In this document: in pieces, positions 1-8,700 of the stretch
Layout: each line of letters begins with the position of its first letter
Numbering within the stretch: the first letter of the stretch is position 1
Source of the DNA: Phycisphaerales bacterium UBA7800
GTDB taxonomy: Bacteria > Planctomycetota > Phycisphaerae > Phycisphaerales > Phycisphaeraceae
Reading direction: 5' to 3'
DNA length: 64,000 nt
Assembly (NCBI GenBank): GCA_002480565.1
Contig: DLCK01000032.1
Span: 27,760-91,759, forward strand
The notes under the pieces: model-generated
Told to the model about the DNA's origin: nothing
What the model saw: only the letters and a program-made list of their open reading frames with translations
The model's database searches: none
Made by a program: the position numbers and the translations under genes

Positions 1-6
1 ATTTTA

Positions 7-26
7 AAACCGCTTGCGGTTTAGCG
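7..26. repeat. Palindromic intergenic repeat R1, copy 1
   Basis: The sequence AAACCGC-TT-GCGGTTT is an inverted repeat followed by AGCG. The 20 bases are the exact reverse complement of positions 2963-2982, and a degraded copy (AAACCGCAAACGGTT) lies at 79-93. It lies just downstream of the stop of the AraC gene on the minus strand. It could act as a terminator stem or simply be a dispersed repeat; function is unknown. Confidence 0.6.
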
Positions 27-96
27 TCGCGGGCGAGACTCGAATATCTTTGGGTGTCCAATAGATTCGTGGAGCAATAAACCGCAAACGGTTAAA

Positions 97-119
97 ACCC
101 TACTCCCTACTCCGACTCC
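97..119. repeat. CTACTCCCT-type low-complexity repeat
   Basis: Short tandem units of the form CTACTCCCT / CGACTCCCT lie immediately downstream of the AraC gene. Related runs occur at 1881-1908, about 3981-3997 and, on the other strand, about 26060-26090. All are intergenic. No function can be assigned. Confidence 0.45.
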
Positions 120-125
120 CTCAAA

Positions 126-941
126 TCAAATATTCCGATAATACGACGGACTCACACCGATCAATCTTTTGAACAGTCGACTGAAATAGTAGACATCTTC
201 AAAACCGGTTTCGGCTGCTGCGGTGGTGACGGTGTAACCGCCCGAGAGTAACAGGTCACGTGCCCGGTACATGCGGATGAGGTTTTGATAATGCGTGGGG
301 GAATAGCCGGTCATCTGTCGGAACAGGACGCGGAATCGTGAGGGGCTAAGCTCTGCCATCTGAGCCAACTCATCGCAACTGTAGGTGGTGCCACTGCATT
401 CCTGGAGCATGGATAAAATGTCATTGATTTTCGACGCATGCAGGATGCGGCCAGACTGCCTGATATGTGTTAAAACCAACTCATGAAGCAGTTCTAAAAT
501 GATCCCGCGAACGCGCATCATAAAGCCCGGCTCACGTCCGACCCAACACCTTTCGAGCTCTTTGAATCGGCTGCGAACCTGCGCAAGATTACTGACTTTC
601 AAATGCGGGCCAATGGCATTAAATGCGTTGCGTGCATCATCAGTCGTGGGCAGCAATTCAAACTGAACCGTGTAAAACGACCAGGGATTAGCGGTATCAC
701 TATGAGCACTATGCTCGACGCCGCGCGGGAAGTAAAGCAGACTCCCCGGGCCGGTGGTGAAACGTTTCTTGCCACAGGTGTAATGGGATTTGCCCTGCAC
801 CGACAGGCAGAGGATTTCATACCGTTGATTCGCCAGACTGCGAATACGCCAATCGGCTAAAGGTTGACGACAGATCACCGACCCCACTCGACCGACACCT
901 GCATCGTATAGCGTTTCCATGTCTTCAGGACGATTGGGCAT
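126..941 (-). CDS. AraC family transcriptional regulator with cupin-like sensor domain
   Basis: This 271-residue protein has an N-terminal cupin-like sugar-sensing half (the segment around GSLLYFPRGVEHSA, roughly residues 65-80) and a C-terminal pair of helix-turn-helix motifs typical of AraC/XylS activators (roughly residues 170-271, ending with ETGFEDVYYFSRLFKR and GVSPSYYR). Its length is normal for the family. It is transcribed away from the RraA, alcohol dehydrogenase and SDR genes, so it probably controls them; the 162-base divergent region contains a perfect 14-base palindrome at 972-985. The inducer is unknown but is probably a sugar or sugar acid. The family call is firm, while the target genes are inferred from position only. 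Confidence 0.9.
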   Translation of the reverse strand: MPNRPEDMETLYDAGVGRVGSVICRQPLADWRIRSLANQRYEILCLSVQGKSHYTCGKKRFTTGPGSLLYFPRGVEHSAHSDTANPWSFYTVQFELLPTTDDARNAFNAIGPHLKVSNLAQVRSRFKELERCWVGREPGFMMRVRGIILELLHELVLTHIRQSGRILHASKINDILSMLQECSGTTYSCDELAQMAELSPSRFRVLFRQMTGYSPTHYQNLIRMYRARDLLLSGGYTVTTAAAETGFEDVYYFSRLFKRLIGVSPSYYRNI

Positions 942-971
942 ATTCCTAAACCTCTCGCACCAATTACAGTC

Positions 972-985
972 AATTTGTACAAATT
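972..985. promoter_or_regulatory. Candidate operator, perfect palindrome
   Basis: AATTTGTACAAATT is a perfect 14-base palindrome in the intergenic region between the divergent AraC gene and the RraA-like gene. Nearby, TGCCATGG and TATGGCATCGATG give further partial repeats. It is a candidate binding site; AraC proteins more often use direct repeats, so the assignment is tentative. Confidence 0.35.
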
Positions 986-1103
986 CAGACGTTTCCTGCC
1001 ATGGTATTTATGGCATCGATGACATTAAATATCAAGTCTAAATTAAAAAAAGAATTGTTATCCAGCTCAAACGCATTCTGACAGCAGTTAAAGGAAAGTA
1101 CAA

Positions 1104-1814
1104 ATGACCACTTTCGACACAAACAAATCGTCCAGCATCACCGACCCGCAAAATCTGCCGGACATTCCCGATGATGAGTTGGTTGAGCGGTATCAGCAAC
1201 TTTATGGCGGTCTGGTCAACGACACGCTGCGCGAGATGGGCTACGTGCATCAGACATTGCCCAACGACATCATGCCATTGCGTGATCAAATGTGCGTCGC
1301 GGGAATTGCCTTCACGGTTCGCGGACGCAAGAGTACCGAGACCGAAGGTGAAATGGAGCAGCGTGCACAGATGCTCGAATCCATTCATCCCAACAGCGTG
1401 GTGGTCTGGGATACGCATCGTGATGATGAGTCGGCTCATTGGGGTGAAGTGATGACCAAGGCTGCAATGCTCGCAGGATGTCGCGGCGCGATTGTGGATG
1501 GTGGTGTCCGCGATACGCATCTGGTGCTGGATCAAAACTTCCCGGTCTTCATTCGCTATCGCTCGTCCAACGGCATGCTTGGACGCTTCCGCATGACCGA
1601 CTTCCAAAAGCCAATCACCATCGGCCACGTGATGATCTATCCGGGCGATATTGTCTTTGCCGACATTGATGGCGCGATCATCGTCCCACGCAAACTCGCC
1701 GTACAGGTCTTGCTACGCTCCGAAGAAATCCGTGGCGAAGAACAAGTCTACAAACAATGGATCGACGACGGCATGAGTCCCGAAGAAGTCGTCAAACGCG
1801 GCGGGTATTTTTAA
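1104..1814 (+). CDS. RraA-like protein (HMG aldolase / dimethylmenaquinone methyltransferase-like family)
   Basis: This 236-residue protein belongs to the RraA / 4-hydroxy-4-methyl-2-oxoglutarate aldolase family. The family signature is clear: AGCRGAIVDGGVRDT near residues 128-142 includes the Asp-Gly and Arg-Asp pair that binds the metal and oxo-acid, and PGDIVFADIDGAIIVP near residues 183-198 is the second conserved block. The start is supported by AAAGGAAAG just upstream of the ATG. With an alcohol dehydrogenase and an SDR directly downstream it probably takes part in cleavage of a sugar-acid or 2-oxo-acid intermediate. Members of this family were often misnamed methyltransferases or RNase regulators. 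The exact substrate cannot be read from sequence. Confidence 0.85.
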   Translation: MTTFDTNKSSSITDPQNLPDIPDDELVERYQQLYGGLVNDTLREMGYVHQTLPNDIMPLRDQMCVAGIAFTVRGRKSTETEGEMEQRAQMLESIHPNSVVVWDTHRDDESAHWGEVMTKAAMLAGCRGAIVDGGVRDTHLVLDQNFPVFIRYRSSNGMLGRFRMTDFQKPITIGHVMIYPGDIVFADIDGAIIVPRKLAVQVLLRSEEIRGEEQVYKQWIDDGMSPEEVVKRGGYF

Positions 1815-1825
1815 CCCCGGAAGTT
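1815..1825 (-). repeat. Repeat R3 (CCCCGGAAG form)
   Basis: CCCCGGAAGTT directly follows the RraA stop codon and is part of the near-palindrome TTAACCCCGGAAGTTAA. It is one of at least twelve copies of the CTTCCGGGG word in the window, most of them in the first 27 kb. Confidence 0.6.
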
Positions 1826-1831
1826 AAGACA

Positions 1832-1858
1832 TCAGCGTCACGTAGTGGCGCAGCTATT
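1832..1858 (+). repeat. Post-stop hairpin repeat R2, copy 1
   Basis: A 27-base element with stem GCGTCAC (1835-1841), loop GTA and GTGGCGC (1845-1851), followed by AGCTATT. It matches 24 of 27 bases of the element at 3738-3764. It starts 17 bases after the stop codon of the RraA-like gene. It could be an RNA 3'-end structure or a dispersed repeat. Confidence 0.6.
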
Positions 1859-1880
1859 GGCATCAAAACTGTCTTGCTCT

Positions 1881-1908
1881 AATCACTATTCCCTAATCAC
1901 TATTCCCT
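1881..1908 (+). repeat. Perfect 14-base tandem duplication
   Basis: AATCACTATTCCCT occurs twice head to tail in the gap before the alcohol dehydrogenase gene, ending 10 bases before its ATG. It belongs to the same low-complexity class as the run at 97-119. Confidence 0.6.
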
Positions 1909-1918
1909 GAGAAAACCC

Positions 1919-2950
1919 ATGAAAGCAGTCGTAACCACCCAGTGGCGTCAAGCCGAATACAAGGAAGTCCAACACCCGAGTATCCATTCAGATGAATGTC
2001 TGATCCAACTGAAACTCGCGGGCATCTGCGGATCGGATGTGCATATTTTCGAAGGCCATCACCCCACCGCCAAAGCGCCCATTATCCAAGGCCATGAGTT
2101 CGTCGGAATCCTCACGGATTGTGGCGGCGAATTGCCCGCGGGCTTAGCCATTGGTGATCGCGTCGTCGTTGAACCTCTCATCTCCTGCGGGACTTGTGAA
2201 GCATGTATTGCAGGCAATACCCATGTGTGTCGGAGCCTGAAATTACTGGGGATTCATGAACATGGCGGGTTTGCGGAATATGTCAAAGTGCCCACAAAAA
2301 AGGTAATCCGCGTGCCGGATAATGTGCCGGATCGCATGGCCGTTTTGACCGAACCGTTTGCAGTTGGGTTTCATGTCTGCCAGCGAGCCGAGATCAAAAA
2401 TGGACAACGTGCATTGATTATTGGCGCGGGGCCGATTGGCTTGATCGTTGCGATGGTTGCGGCAATGAGTGGCGCTGAAGTAGCCATCAGTGAAGTCAGT
2501 GACGAACGCTTGCGTCAAGCTGAGAACGACTTTGGATTCATGACCATTGATGCGAAAAACGATCCCATGTCACAGGCTGATAAAATCACCGATGGCGATG
2601 GTTTTGATGTGGTCTTTGAAGTTTCAGGGACAGCACCGGGTTTGACCTTTGCGATGAATGCCTGCCGTGTAAGAGGTCGCATCGTGCAGGTCGGATTCTT
2701 TGGCAAGCCCATTGAATTGAACCTCATGCCAATCATTTTGCGGGAGCAAACACTGGTCGGTTCACGTGTATATGCTCCGTTGCATTTCAAACGAACCTTG
2801 CCCATGCTCGGACGGCTACTTGCTGAGAAGCGATTTGATACCGAGAAGCTCATCGCCGAAGTCCGACCCTTGCAGGCGGTGCAGGAGTCGATTCACGATA
2901 TGATTGCCGGCAAGGTCACCGCGAAAATATTAATTGATCCCAAATTGTAA
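1919..2950 (+). CDS. Zinc-dependent alcohol dehydrogenase (MDR family)
   Basis: This 343-residue protein is a medium-chain zinc dehydrogenase. Catalytic zinc ligands are visible as Cys37 in GICGSD and His59-Glu60 in GHEFVG. The structural zinc site is the ISCGTCEACIAGNTHVC segment near residues 88-104. The nucleotide-binding fold has GAGPIG near residue 169. It is closest in style to sorbitol, threonine or galactonate dehydrogenases, and oxidation of a sugar, polyol or sugar acid with NAD(P) is the likely reaction. It sits between the RraA-like gene and an SDR in the same orientation, which suggests a short sugar-acid pathway. No strong ribosome binding site is visible, only GAGAAAA. Confidence 0.88.
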   Translation: MKAVVTTQWRQAEYKEVQHPSIHSDECLIQLKLAGICGSDVHIFEGHHPTAKAPIIQGHEFVGILTDCGGELPAGLAIGDRVVVEPLISCGTCEACIAGNTHVCRSLKLLGIHEHGGFAEYVKVPTKKVIRVPDNVPDRMAVLTEPFAVGFHVCQRAEIKNGQRALIIGAGPIGLIVAMVAAMSGAEVAISEVSDERLRQAENDFGFMTIDAKNDPMSQADKITDGDGFDVVFEVSGTAPGLTFAMNACRVRGRIVQVGFFGKPIELNLMPIILREQTLVGSRVYAPLHFKRTLPMLGRLLAEKRFDTEKLIAEVRPLQAVQESIHDMIAGKVTAKILIDPKL

Positions 2951-2962
2951 TTTTTAATGTAT

Positions 2963-2982
2963 CGCTAAACCGCAAGCGGTTT
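2963..2982. repeat. Palindromic intergenic repeat R1, copy 2
   Basis: CGCTAAACCGCAAGCGGTTT is the exact reverse complement of positions 7-26. It fills the short gap between the alcohol dehydrogenase stop and the ribosome binding site of the SDR gene, so it would form a hairpin in the shared transcript. Confidence 0.6.
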
Positions 2983-2998
2983 GAAAAGGAATTTTAAA

Positions 2999-3727
2999 AT
3001 GAATGCTACAGACAAAGTATATCTGGTCACCGGTGTGACAGGTGGTATCGGCGGAGCCACGGCAGCATGGCTTGCCAAGCAAGGCAACAAGCTGATTCTC
3101 AGTGGACGCAATCAAGCCAAACTCGACGAAGCTGCAACTAAAATTGCCAAAGTCGCAGCAAGTCAAACGCAAATCAAGACCGTTGCCATGGACGTCACCG
3201 ACGAAGACTCCGTCATCGCGGGGATGGACAAAGCGTTTGCGGCATTCGGCAAGGTCGACTGCCTGATCAACATCCCGGGCATGAGTATCCCAGGAAAAAT
3301 CGCAGAGACCGAACTGGATAGTTATCGCAAAATGATTGACGTGAATGTCACCAGTGTGTTTCTCACTGCCAAGCATTACGTGCCCAAAGTCGACCCCGAA
3401 GTCGGCGGGCAGATCATCAACATCAGTTCCGTGGCTGGCAAGACAGCCAACCCGGCAGCGCCGATTTATTGCACCGCCAAGGCTGCGATGAACATGCTTT
3501 CCGCAGGTCTTGCTTTGCAACTTAAAGCCAACAACATCCGCGTCTCCATCGTGAGTCCGGGAGCAACAAGTACCGCTGGCTTCTGGGGTGATCGCCCTGT
3601 GCCTCATGACAAATTTCTGAAGGTCGATGAAGTTGCCTTGGTGATCGGCTTTGTCGCGACACTGCCACAGAGCATCGTGCTTCATGACGTGGTGGTTGAG
3701 CCTTGGGAATTTTATCGCAGTAAATAA
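2999..3727 (+). CDS. Short-chain dehydrogenase/reductase (SDR)
   Basis: This is a classical SDR of 242 residues. The cofactor motif TGVTGGIGG lies at the N-terminus, the catalytic Ser is in NISSVAG, and Tyr and Lys are in the YCTAK segment. The ATG at 2999 is preferred over a TTG at 2981 because AAAAGGA sits at a good distance before it and the Rossmann strand begins soon after. It probably interconverts a hydroxyl and a keto group on the same sugar-acid substrate as the neighbouring RraA-like and alcohol dehydrogenase proteins. A terminator follows at 3777-3810, which closes the operon. The substrate is unknown. Confidence 0.88.
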   Translation: MNATDKVYLVTGVTGGIGGATAAWLAKQGNKLILSGRNQAKLDEAATKIAKVAASQTQIKTVAMDVTDEDSVIAGMDKAFAAFGKVDCLINIPGMSIPGKIAETELDSYRKMIDVNVTSVFLTAKHYVPKVDPEVGGQIINISSVAGKTANPAAPIYCTAKAAMNMLSAGLALQLKANNIRVSIVSPGATSTAGFWGDRPVPHDKFLKVDEVALVIGFVATLPQSIVLHDVVVEPWEFYRSK

Positions 3728-3737
3728 TCAGAAGCCT

Positions 3738-3764
3738 TCAGCGACACGCAGTGTCGCAGCTATT
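3738..3764 (+). repeat. Post-stop hairpin repeat R2, copy 2
   Basis: Stem GCGACAC (3741-3747), loop GCA, GTGTCGC (3751-3757), then AGCTATT. It begins 10 bases after the SDR stop codon. Relative to the copy at 1832 the single difference in each stem arm keeps the pairing (A-T here, T-G there), which suggests that the structure matters or that both copies derive from an ancestral palindrome. Confidence 0.6.
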
Positions 3765-3776
3765 TGAAATACACCA

Positions 3777-3810
3777 GCGGGAATCGTGTTTGAGCGGTTC
3801 CCGCTTTTTT
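3777..3810 (+). terminator. Rho-independent terminator after the SDR gene
   Basis: A seven-base stem GCGGGAA (3777-3783) pairs with TTCCCGC (3798-3804), and a run of six T follows at 3805-3810. It ends the RraA-ADH-SDR transcription unit and insulates the pfa operon downstream. Confidence 0.8.
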
Positions 3811-3997
3811 ATGCGCTTCAAAAGTAGCAACGTCCGAATAATGCGACCATCCAACCCCTACAACCGCTACACCCTTACCGGCTCTGAATTTACGTCTGAC
3901 CTTGGTAGCGTTTTTCCCGTGTTTTACGCCTGTTTTGCCGTTTGACCAACTTTCCCAAAACCAGCTTATCACTTAAGATATCCTATTCCCTCCCCTG

Positions 3998-4007
3998 CCC
4001 CCGGAAG
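3998..4007 (-). repeat. Repeat R3 (CCCCCGGAAG)
   Basis: One full 10-base copy of the CTTCCGGGGG word on the minus strand, in the leader region of the pfa operon. Confidence 0.6.
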
Positions 4008-4059
4008 CTTTGAAATGCGAATGCCGGACGCGAAATGAGGAGTTGGCGAAAGGTGAATT

Positions 4060-5703
4060 GTGACGCTGGAAACTGATGTGATGACAACCTGTAACAGCAT
4101 GGGCAAATGGATCGGCCCAGAGCCCGAACTGGTCACCGAGCCAAAGGCAATGGCTGACCTGCTTGGGCAACTGGATCAACCGGTCTACCTGCTGTCCCAA
4201 GATGGCAAACTTGCAGCAACCACGCAAGGCAGCGCCACCCTTGGCAACGATGCGGATGGCTTGCCACTGGTCGGCTTTGTCCCGGCAACAGCGATGAGTC
4301 AGATCGGTGATGCGTCTTTTTGTGAAGATCACCAACTCAAGTTCGCGTACATGACCGGCGCGATGGCCAATGGTATCGCATCTGAAGCGATGGTCATCGC
4401 AGCAGCCAACGCGGGCATGATGGGAAGCTACGGTGCTGCAGGTCAATCGCTTCAGGCCGTCGAAGCTGCCATCGACACGATTCAAAATGCAGTTGGCGAT
4501 AAGCCCTACTGTTTTAATCTCATCCACTCACCCAACGAACCGCAGCACGAAATCAACATCGTTGAACTGTACATCAAACGCGGTGTCACCTGCGTGGAAG
4601 CATCCGCGTATCTGGGGATGGCATTGCCTGCTGTTCGCTATCGCACGCATGGGATTCATACCGACAGTGATGGCAAGATCGTCACACCCAATCGCATCAT
4701 TGCTAAAGCCTCACGAACAGAAGTGGCGACTCATTGGTTTAGCCCCCCGCCGCAGAAGATGCTCGATGAGTTGGTCAGCCAAGGTCACCTGACCATTGAG
4801 CAAGCTCAACTTGCTCGACAGATTCCCATGACTCAAGACCTCACCGCAGAAGCAGACTCCGGCGGGCATACCGATAACCGCCCTGCCATTGCACTTTGGC
4901 CGACGATCATCGACCTTAAAAATCAACTCCAAGCCAAGTACGATTTCGCCCAACAACTGCGCGTTGGCGCTGGTGGCGGGATCAGCACGCCGACTTCCGC
5001 AGCAGCAGCTTTGGCCATGGGCGCAGACTATCTCGTCACCGGCTCGGTCAACCAGGCCTGCGTCGAATCGGGCTCATGTGATTATGTCCGTCAAGCACTT
5101 GCTCAGGCTCAGCAGGCAGACATCACCATGGCTCCAGCAGCGGACATGTTCGAAATGGGTGTCAAACTTCAAGTCCTCAAACGTGGCACGATGTTCCCCA
5201 TGCGAGCAGGCAAGTTGTATGACCTGTACAAGACCTACAACAGTCTGGAAGAAATCCCCGCTAGTGTCCGAGCCAATCTTGAGAAGACCGTTTTCTTACA
5301 ACCTATTGACGACATCTGGCAGCAGACGCGCGACTTCTTCCTTAAGCGTGAGCCGGCACAAGCTCAAAAAGCAGACCGCGACCCGAAACACAAAATGGCA
5401 CTCGTTTTCCGCTGGTATCTGGGACTAAGCAGTCGCTGGGCAAATGCAGGCGACTTGTCCCGCAAGATGGATTTTCAAATCTGGTGCGGTCCGGCCATGG
5501 GCGCGTTTAACCAGTGGACGGCAGACACGTTTTTGGCTGACTACCAGAACCGCGACACCGTGACTGTGGGCTTGAACCTGCTTTACGGCGCTGCAGTAGC
5601 ATCACGGATCAACATACTCCGCAGTCAGGGCGTCAAGCTCGATGAGTCCGTCAAACAGATCAAGCCTCAAACCCGCAACGCATTGGAGGCGTATTGCAAG
5701 TGA
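4060..5703 (+). CDS. pfaD: PfaD-type trans-acting enoyl reductase of PUFA synthase
   Basis: This 547-residue protein is a PfaD family flavin enzyme with a nitronate-monooxygenase-like TIM barrel. The FMN-binding glycine segment GAGGGISTPTSAAAA and the following GADYLVTGSVNQAC are clear near residues 305-335. In PUFA synthases this free-standing enzyme reduces selected enoyl-ACP intermediates and so decides which double bonds remain. The GTG start at 4060 is supported by AAAGGTG five bases upstream. Its stop codon overlaps the start region of pfaA, giving translational coupling. It is the first gene of the operon, as in myxobacterial pfa1-pfa2-pfa3 clusters, whereas in Shewanella-type clusters pfaD is last. 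The family call is very secure; the final lipid product is not known. Confidence 0.93.
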   Translation: MTLETDVMTTCNSMGKWIGPEPELVTEPKAMADLLGQLDQPVYLLSQDGKLAATTQGSATLGNDADGLPLVGFVPATAMSQIGDASFCEDHQLKFAYMTGAMANGIASEAMVIAAANAGMMGSYGAAGQSLQAVEAAIDTIQNAVGDKPYCFNLIHSPNEPQHEINIVELYIKRGVTCVEASAYLGMALPAVRYRTHGIHTDSDGKIVTPNRIIAKASRTEVATHWFSPPPQKMLDELVSQGHLTIEQAQLARQIPMTQDLTAEADSGGHTDNRPAIALWPTIIDLKNQLQAKYDFAQQLRVGAGGGISTPTSAAAALAMGADYLVTGSVNQACVESGSCDYVRQALAQAQQADITMAPAADMFEMGVKLQVLKRGTMFPMRAGKLYDLYKTYNSLEEIPASVRANLEKTVFLQPIDDIWQQTRDFFLKREPAQAQKADRDPKHKMALVFRWYLGLSSRWANAGDLSRKMDFQIWCGPAMGAFNQWTADTFLADYQNRDTVTVGLNLLYGAAVASRINILRSQGVKLDESVKQIKPQTRNALEAYCK

Positions 5704-8700
5704 GTAAAACCCCGGAAGTTTCAAAGCAAGATTCCGCTGCAACAGTCACGCCTGTCCCTTTGGCTATCGTGGGTATGGGTTGTCTGTATCCCAAAGCTGA
5801 TAACACCAGTGCCTACTGGTCGAACATCCGTGATGGTGTCGATGCGATCACCGAAATCCCCACCGACACGCATTGGAATCCGGCGGACTATTTTGATGAT
5901 GACAAAACCGCGCCGGACATGACCTATGCCAAGACTGGCGGTTTTATCAACAAGCAGGCCTTCGACCCATTGCACTATGGCATCTCGCCAAACAACATCG
6001 AAGCCACCGACACCACACAATTGCTGGGCATGATGGCATGCGAGCAGGCATTGCTCGACGCAGGCTACTGCACGGACAAGTCAGGCAAGGATGGTAAAGC
6101 CTTCGACCGCGATCGCGCGAGCGTCATCATGGGTGTCACCGGCACACTTGAATTGGTCATCCCTCTGGGCGCGCGACTCAGCCATCCCCTATGGAAAAAA
6201 GCTCTCGCTGATGCAGGTGTCGATAATGAAACTGCAAAAGATGTCGTCGCTCGGATGAGTGAAGGCTACGTCCCCTGGCAGGAAAACTCGTTCCCCGGCT
6301 TACTGGGCAATGTCGCTGCTGGTCGCATCGCCAACCGCTTTGATCTGGGGGGCACCAACTGTGTCGTCGATGCTGCGTGTGCCAGTTCACTGTCTGCGAT
6401 GCACATGGGCATTATGGAGTTGTACACCAACCGCGCGGATATGGTCATCACCGGCGGGTTGGATACCTTCAACGACATCTTCATGTACATGTGCTTTAGC
6501 AAAACCCCCGCGATGAGTCCGTCGGGACATGCCAAGCCGTTCTCCAAAGCAGCGGATGGCACGATCCTCGGCGAAGGGTTGGGCATCACCGTGCTCAAGC
6601 GTTTGGATGATGCGCAGCGTGATGGTGATAAAATTTATGCAGTCCTCAAAGCTATCGGCACATCAAGTGATGGACGTGGCAATGCAATCTATGCCCCCAG
6701 TGACACTGGCCAGATGAAATGCTTGCGTGACGCATACGATCAAGCAGGTATCACCCCGCGCGAGATTGATCTGGTCGAAGCACATGGCACGGGAACCAAA
6801 GCTGGCGACGCGACGGAAATCAAAGCGATTCACGCAGTCTATGCCGATGCCAGTAGCGAGGATTCATGGGCCGCCATCGGATCCGTCAAGTCGATGATCG
6901 GTCACACAAAAGCTGCAGCAGGCAGCGCCGGATTCATCAAAGCTGCCCTGGCATTGCATCACAAGGTTCTGCCCCCGACGATCAAAGTCGATGAGCCTGC
7001 GGATATCCTCAAACCGTATTCATCACCGTTCTACGTCAACACCGTCAAACGCCCGTGGGTCAGTCGCATGAATGGTTCACCCCGTCGTGCAGCGCTATCC
7101 GCGTTTGGTTTTGGTGGCAGTAATTACCATGCCGTGTTGGAAGAGTATCAGCAGACCGCCAAACCCATCGACTGGGATGGCGATGTACAGATCATTGCAT
7201 TAAATGGTGACAATGCCGATGCGATTAGCCAGCAACTTGACGCGTTGGATACCAAGGCTGATTGGAACACGCTGCGAACCACCGCTGCCGAATCTCGCAA
7301 GGCATTCGACACCAATGCCGATGCGCGTTTGCTCCTTGTCGTGCAGAAAAATAAAACCGACTTGGTCAAACTGGTAAACTCCGCCAAGACACAATTGGCA
7401 AGCGGTAAAACCCATTGGCAGACACCCGACGGCGCGTTCTTTGGTAGTGGCAAACAGGATGGCAAACTCGCCGTCCTCTTCCCCGGACAAGGTGCCCAAT
7501 ACACCGGCATGCTTCGTGATCTGGCCTGCCAATTCCCGCAGATGCTCAGCGCGTTGGAACTGGGCAACAGCACCTTCGGCCAAAGCAAACCCAACGAACG
7601 ACTCAGCGACCTGATCTATCCGATCCCTGTTTTTACCGATGAACAAAAGGACGCGCAAACCGCCCAACTCAACGACACGCGAAACACACAACCCGCATTG
7701 GGTGCTGTGTCCCTGGGGGCATGGCAAGTCCTTCAGCACTTCGGTATCACCGCGGACTTCACCGCAGGCCACAGCTTTGGCGAACTCGTCGCACTCCATG
7801 CAGCAGGTCGCATCACCGCGGATGAACTGATGAAACTCGCGCTCGTCCGCGGGCAACTCATGGCACAAAGTGGTGACCAAGACACCAGTGGAACTTCCGG
7901 GGGCATGATGGCGGTCATGTTAGACAAGCCAACTGTCGAAGCATTCCTGTCTGAGAACAAACTCGATGGCTTGATCGTTGCCAATCACAACAGTCCCCAA
8001 CAGGTCGTTCTCTCGGGTCCGGAAGATCAAATCGACCAAGCTCAAAAATTGCTTAAAGCTCAAAAGTCCCGCTGCAAAAAGTTGGCGGTCTCCTCGGCGT
8101 TCCATAGCAGCTTTGTGAGTGATGCCGCCAAGCCGTTTGCTCAAGCGCTCGCTGAAGTGAACTTTGCCAAAACGGATATCAAGGTCTTCGCCAATACCAC
8201 TGCCGAAGGTTATCCCGATGATGTGGATGCCTGTCGTGATCTGCTTGCCAATCAACTTGCCAAACCGGTTCGCTTTGTGGAGCAGATTGAAAATCTCCAT
8301 CAAGCAGGCAGTCGCACCTTCATCGAAGTCGGCCCCAATCGTCATCTGGCGGGTATGGTCGGCAGCATCCTTGATGGCAAAGAACATACGCTCTTTTCAC
8401 TGGACACTTCCACCGGCCGCAAGTCCGGGCAATACGATCTGGCGTTACTCCTTGCAGGTATCGCAAGCAGTGGACATGCCGTCAATCTCACGATTTGGGA
8501 TGGCGACTGGCTGGATCATGTGGCAGCACAACCCAAACGCAAGAAGGGTTTCACGCTGCCGGTCTCCGGTGCCAACGCGCGTCCCAAGCCCTCGAATCGT
8601 AAACCTGTCACGCCCAAACCGCGCGTGCAGACAACTTCGCAAACCCCTGCAAAACAAGCACAATCTCAACCCCTCACCCCCACGAGGTCATCCAACGTGA

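Larger units (their letters stand above)
3728..4059. other. Intergenic region before the pfa operon
   Basis: These 332 bases hold the R2 hairpin, a strong terminator, a pyrimidine-rich run near 3981-3997, and an R3 copy at 3998-4007 about 50 bases before pfaD. A 70-codon open frame on the minus strand crosses the terminator and the R2 repeat and has no family match, so I do not call it a gene. The pfa promoter must lie here, but no convincing -35/-10 pair was found. Confidence 0.5.

Noticed and set aside
2954..3685. Long open frame antisense to the SDR gene
   Set aside because: The plus strand has a clear SDR with all motifs; the antisense frame has no recognisable domain and His/Cys-rich random-like composition.
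3760..3972. Basic 70-codon open frame on the minus strand between the SDR and pfaD genes
   Set aside because: It runs through the terminator and the R2 repeat, has no family similarity and no ribosome binding site.
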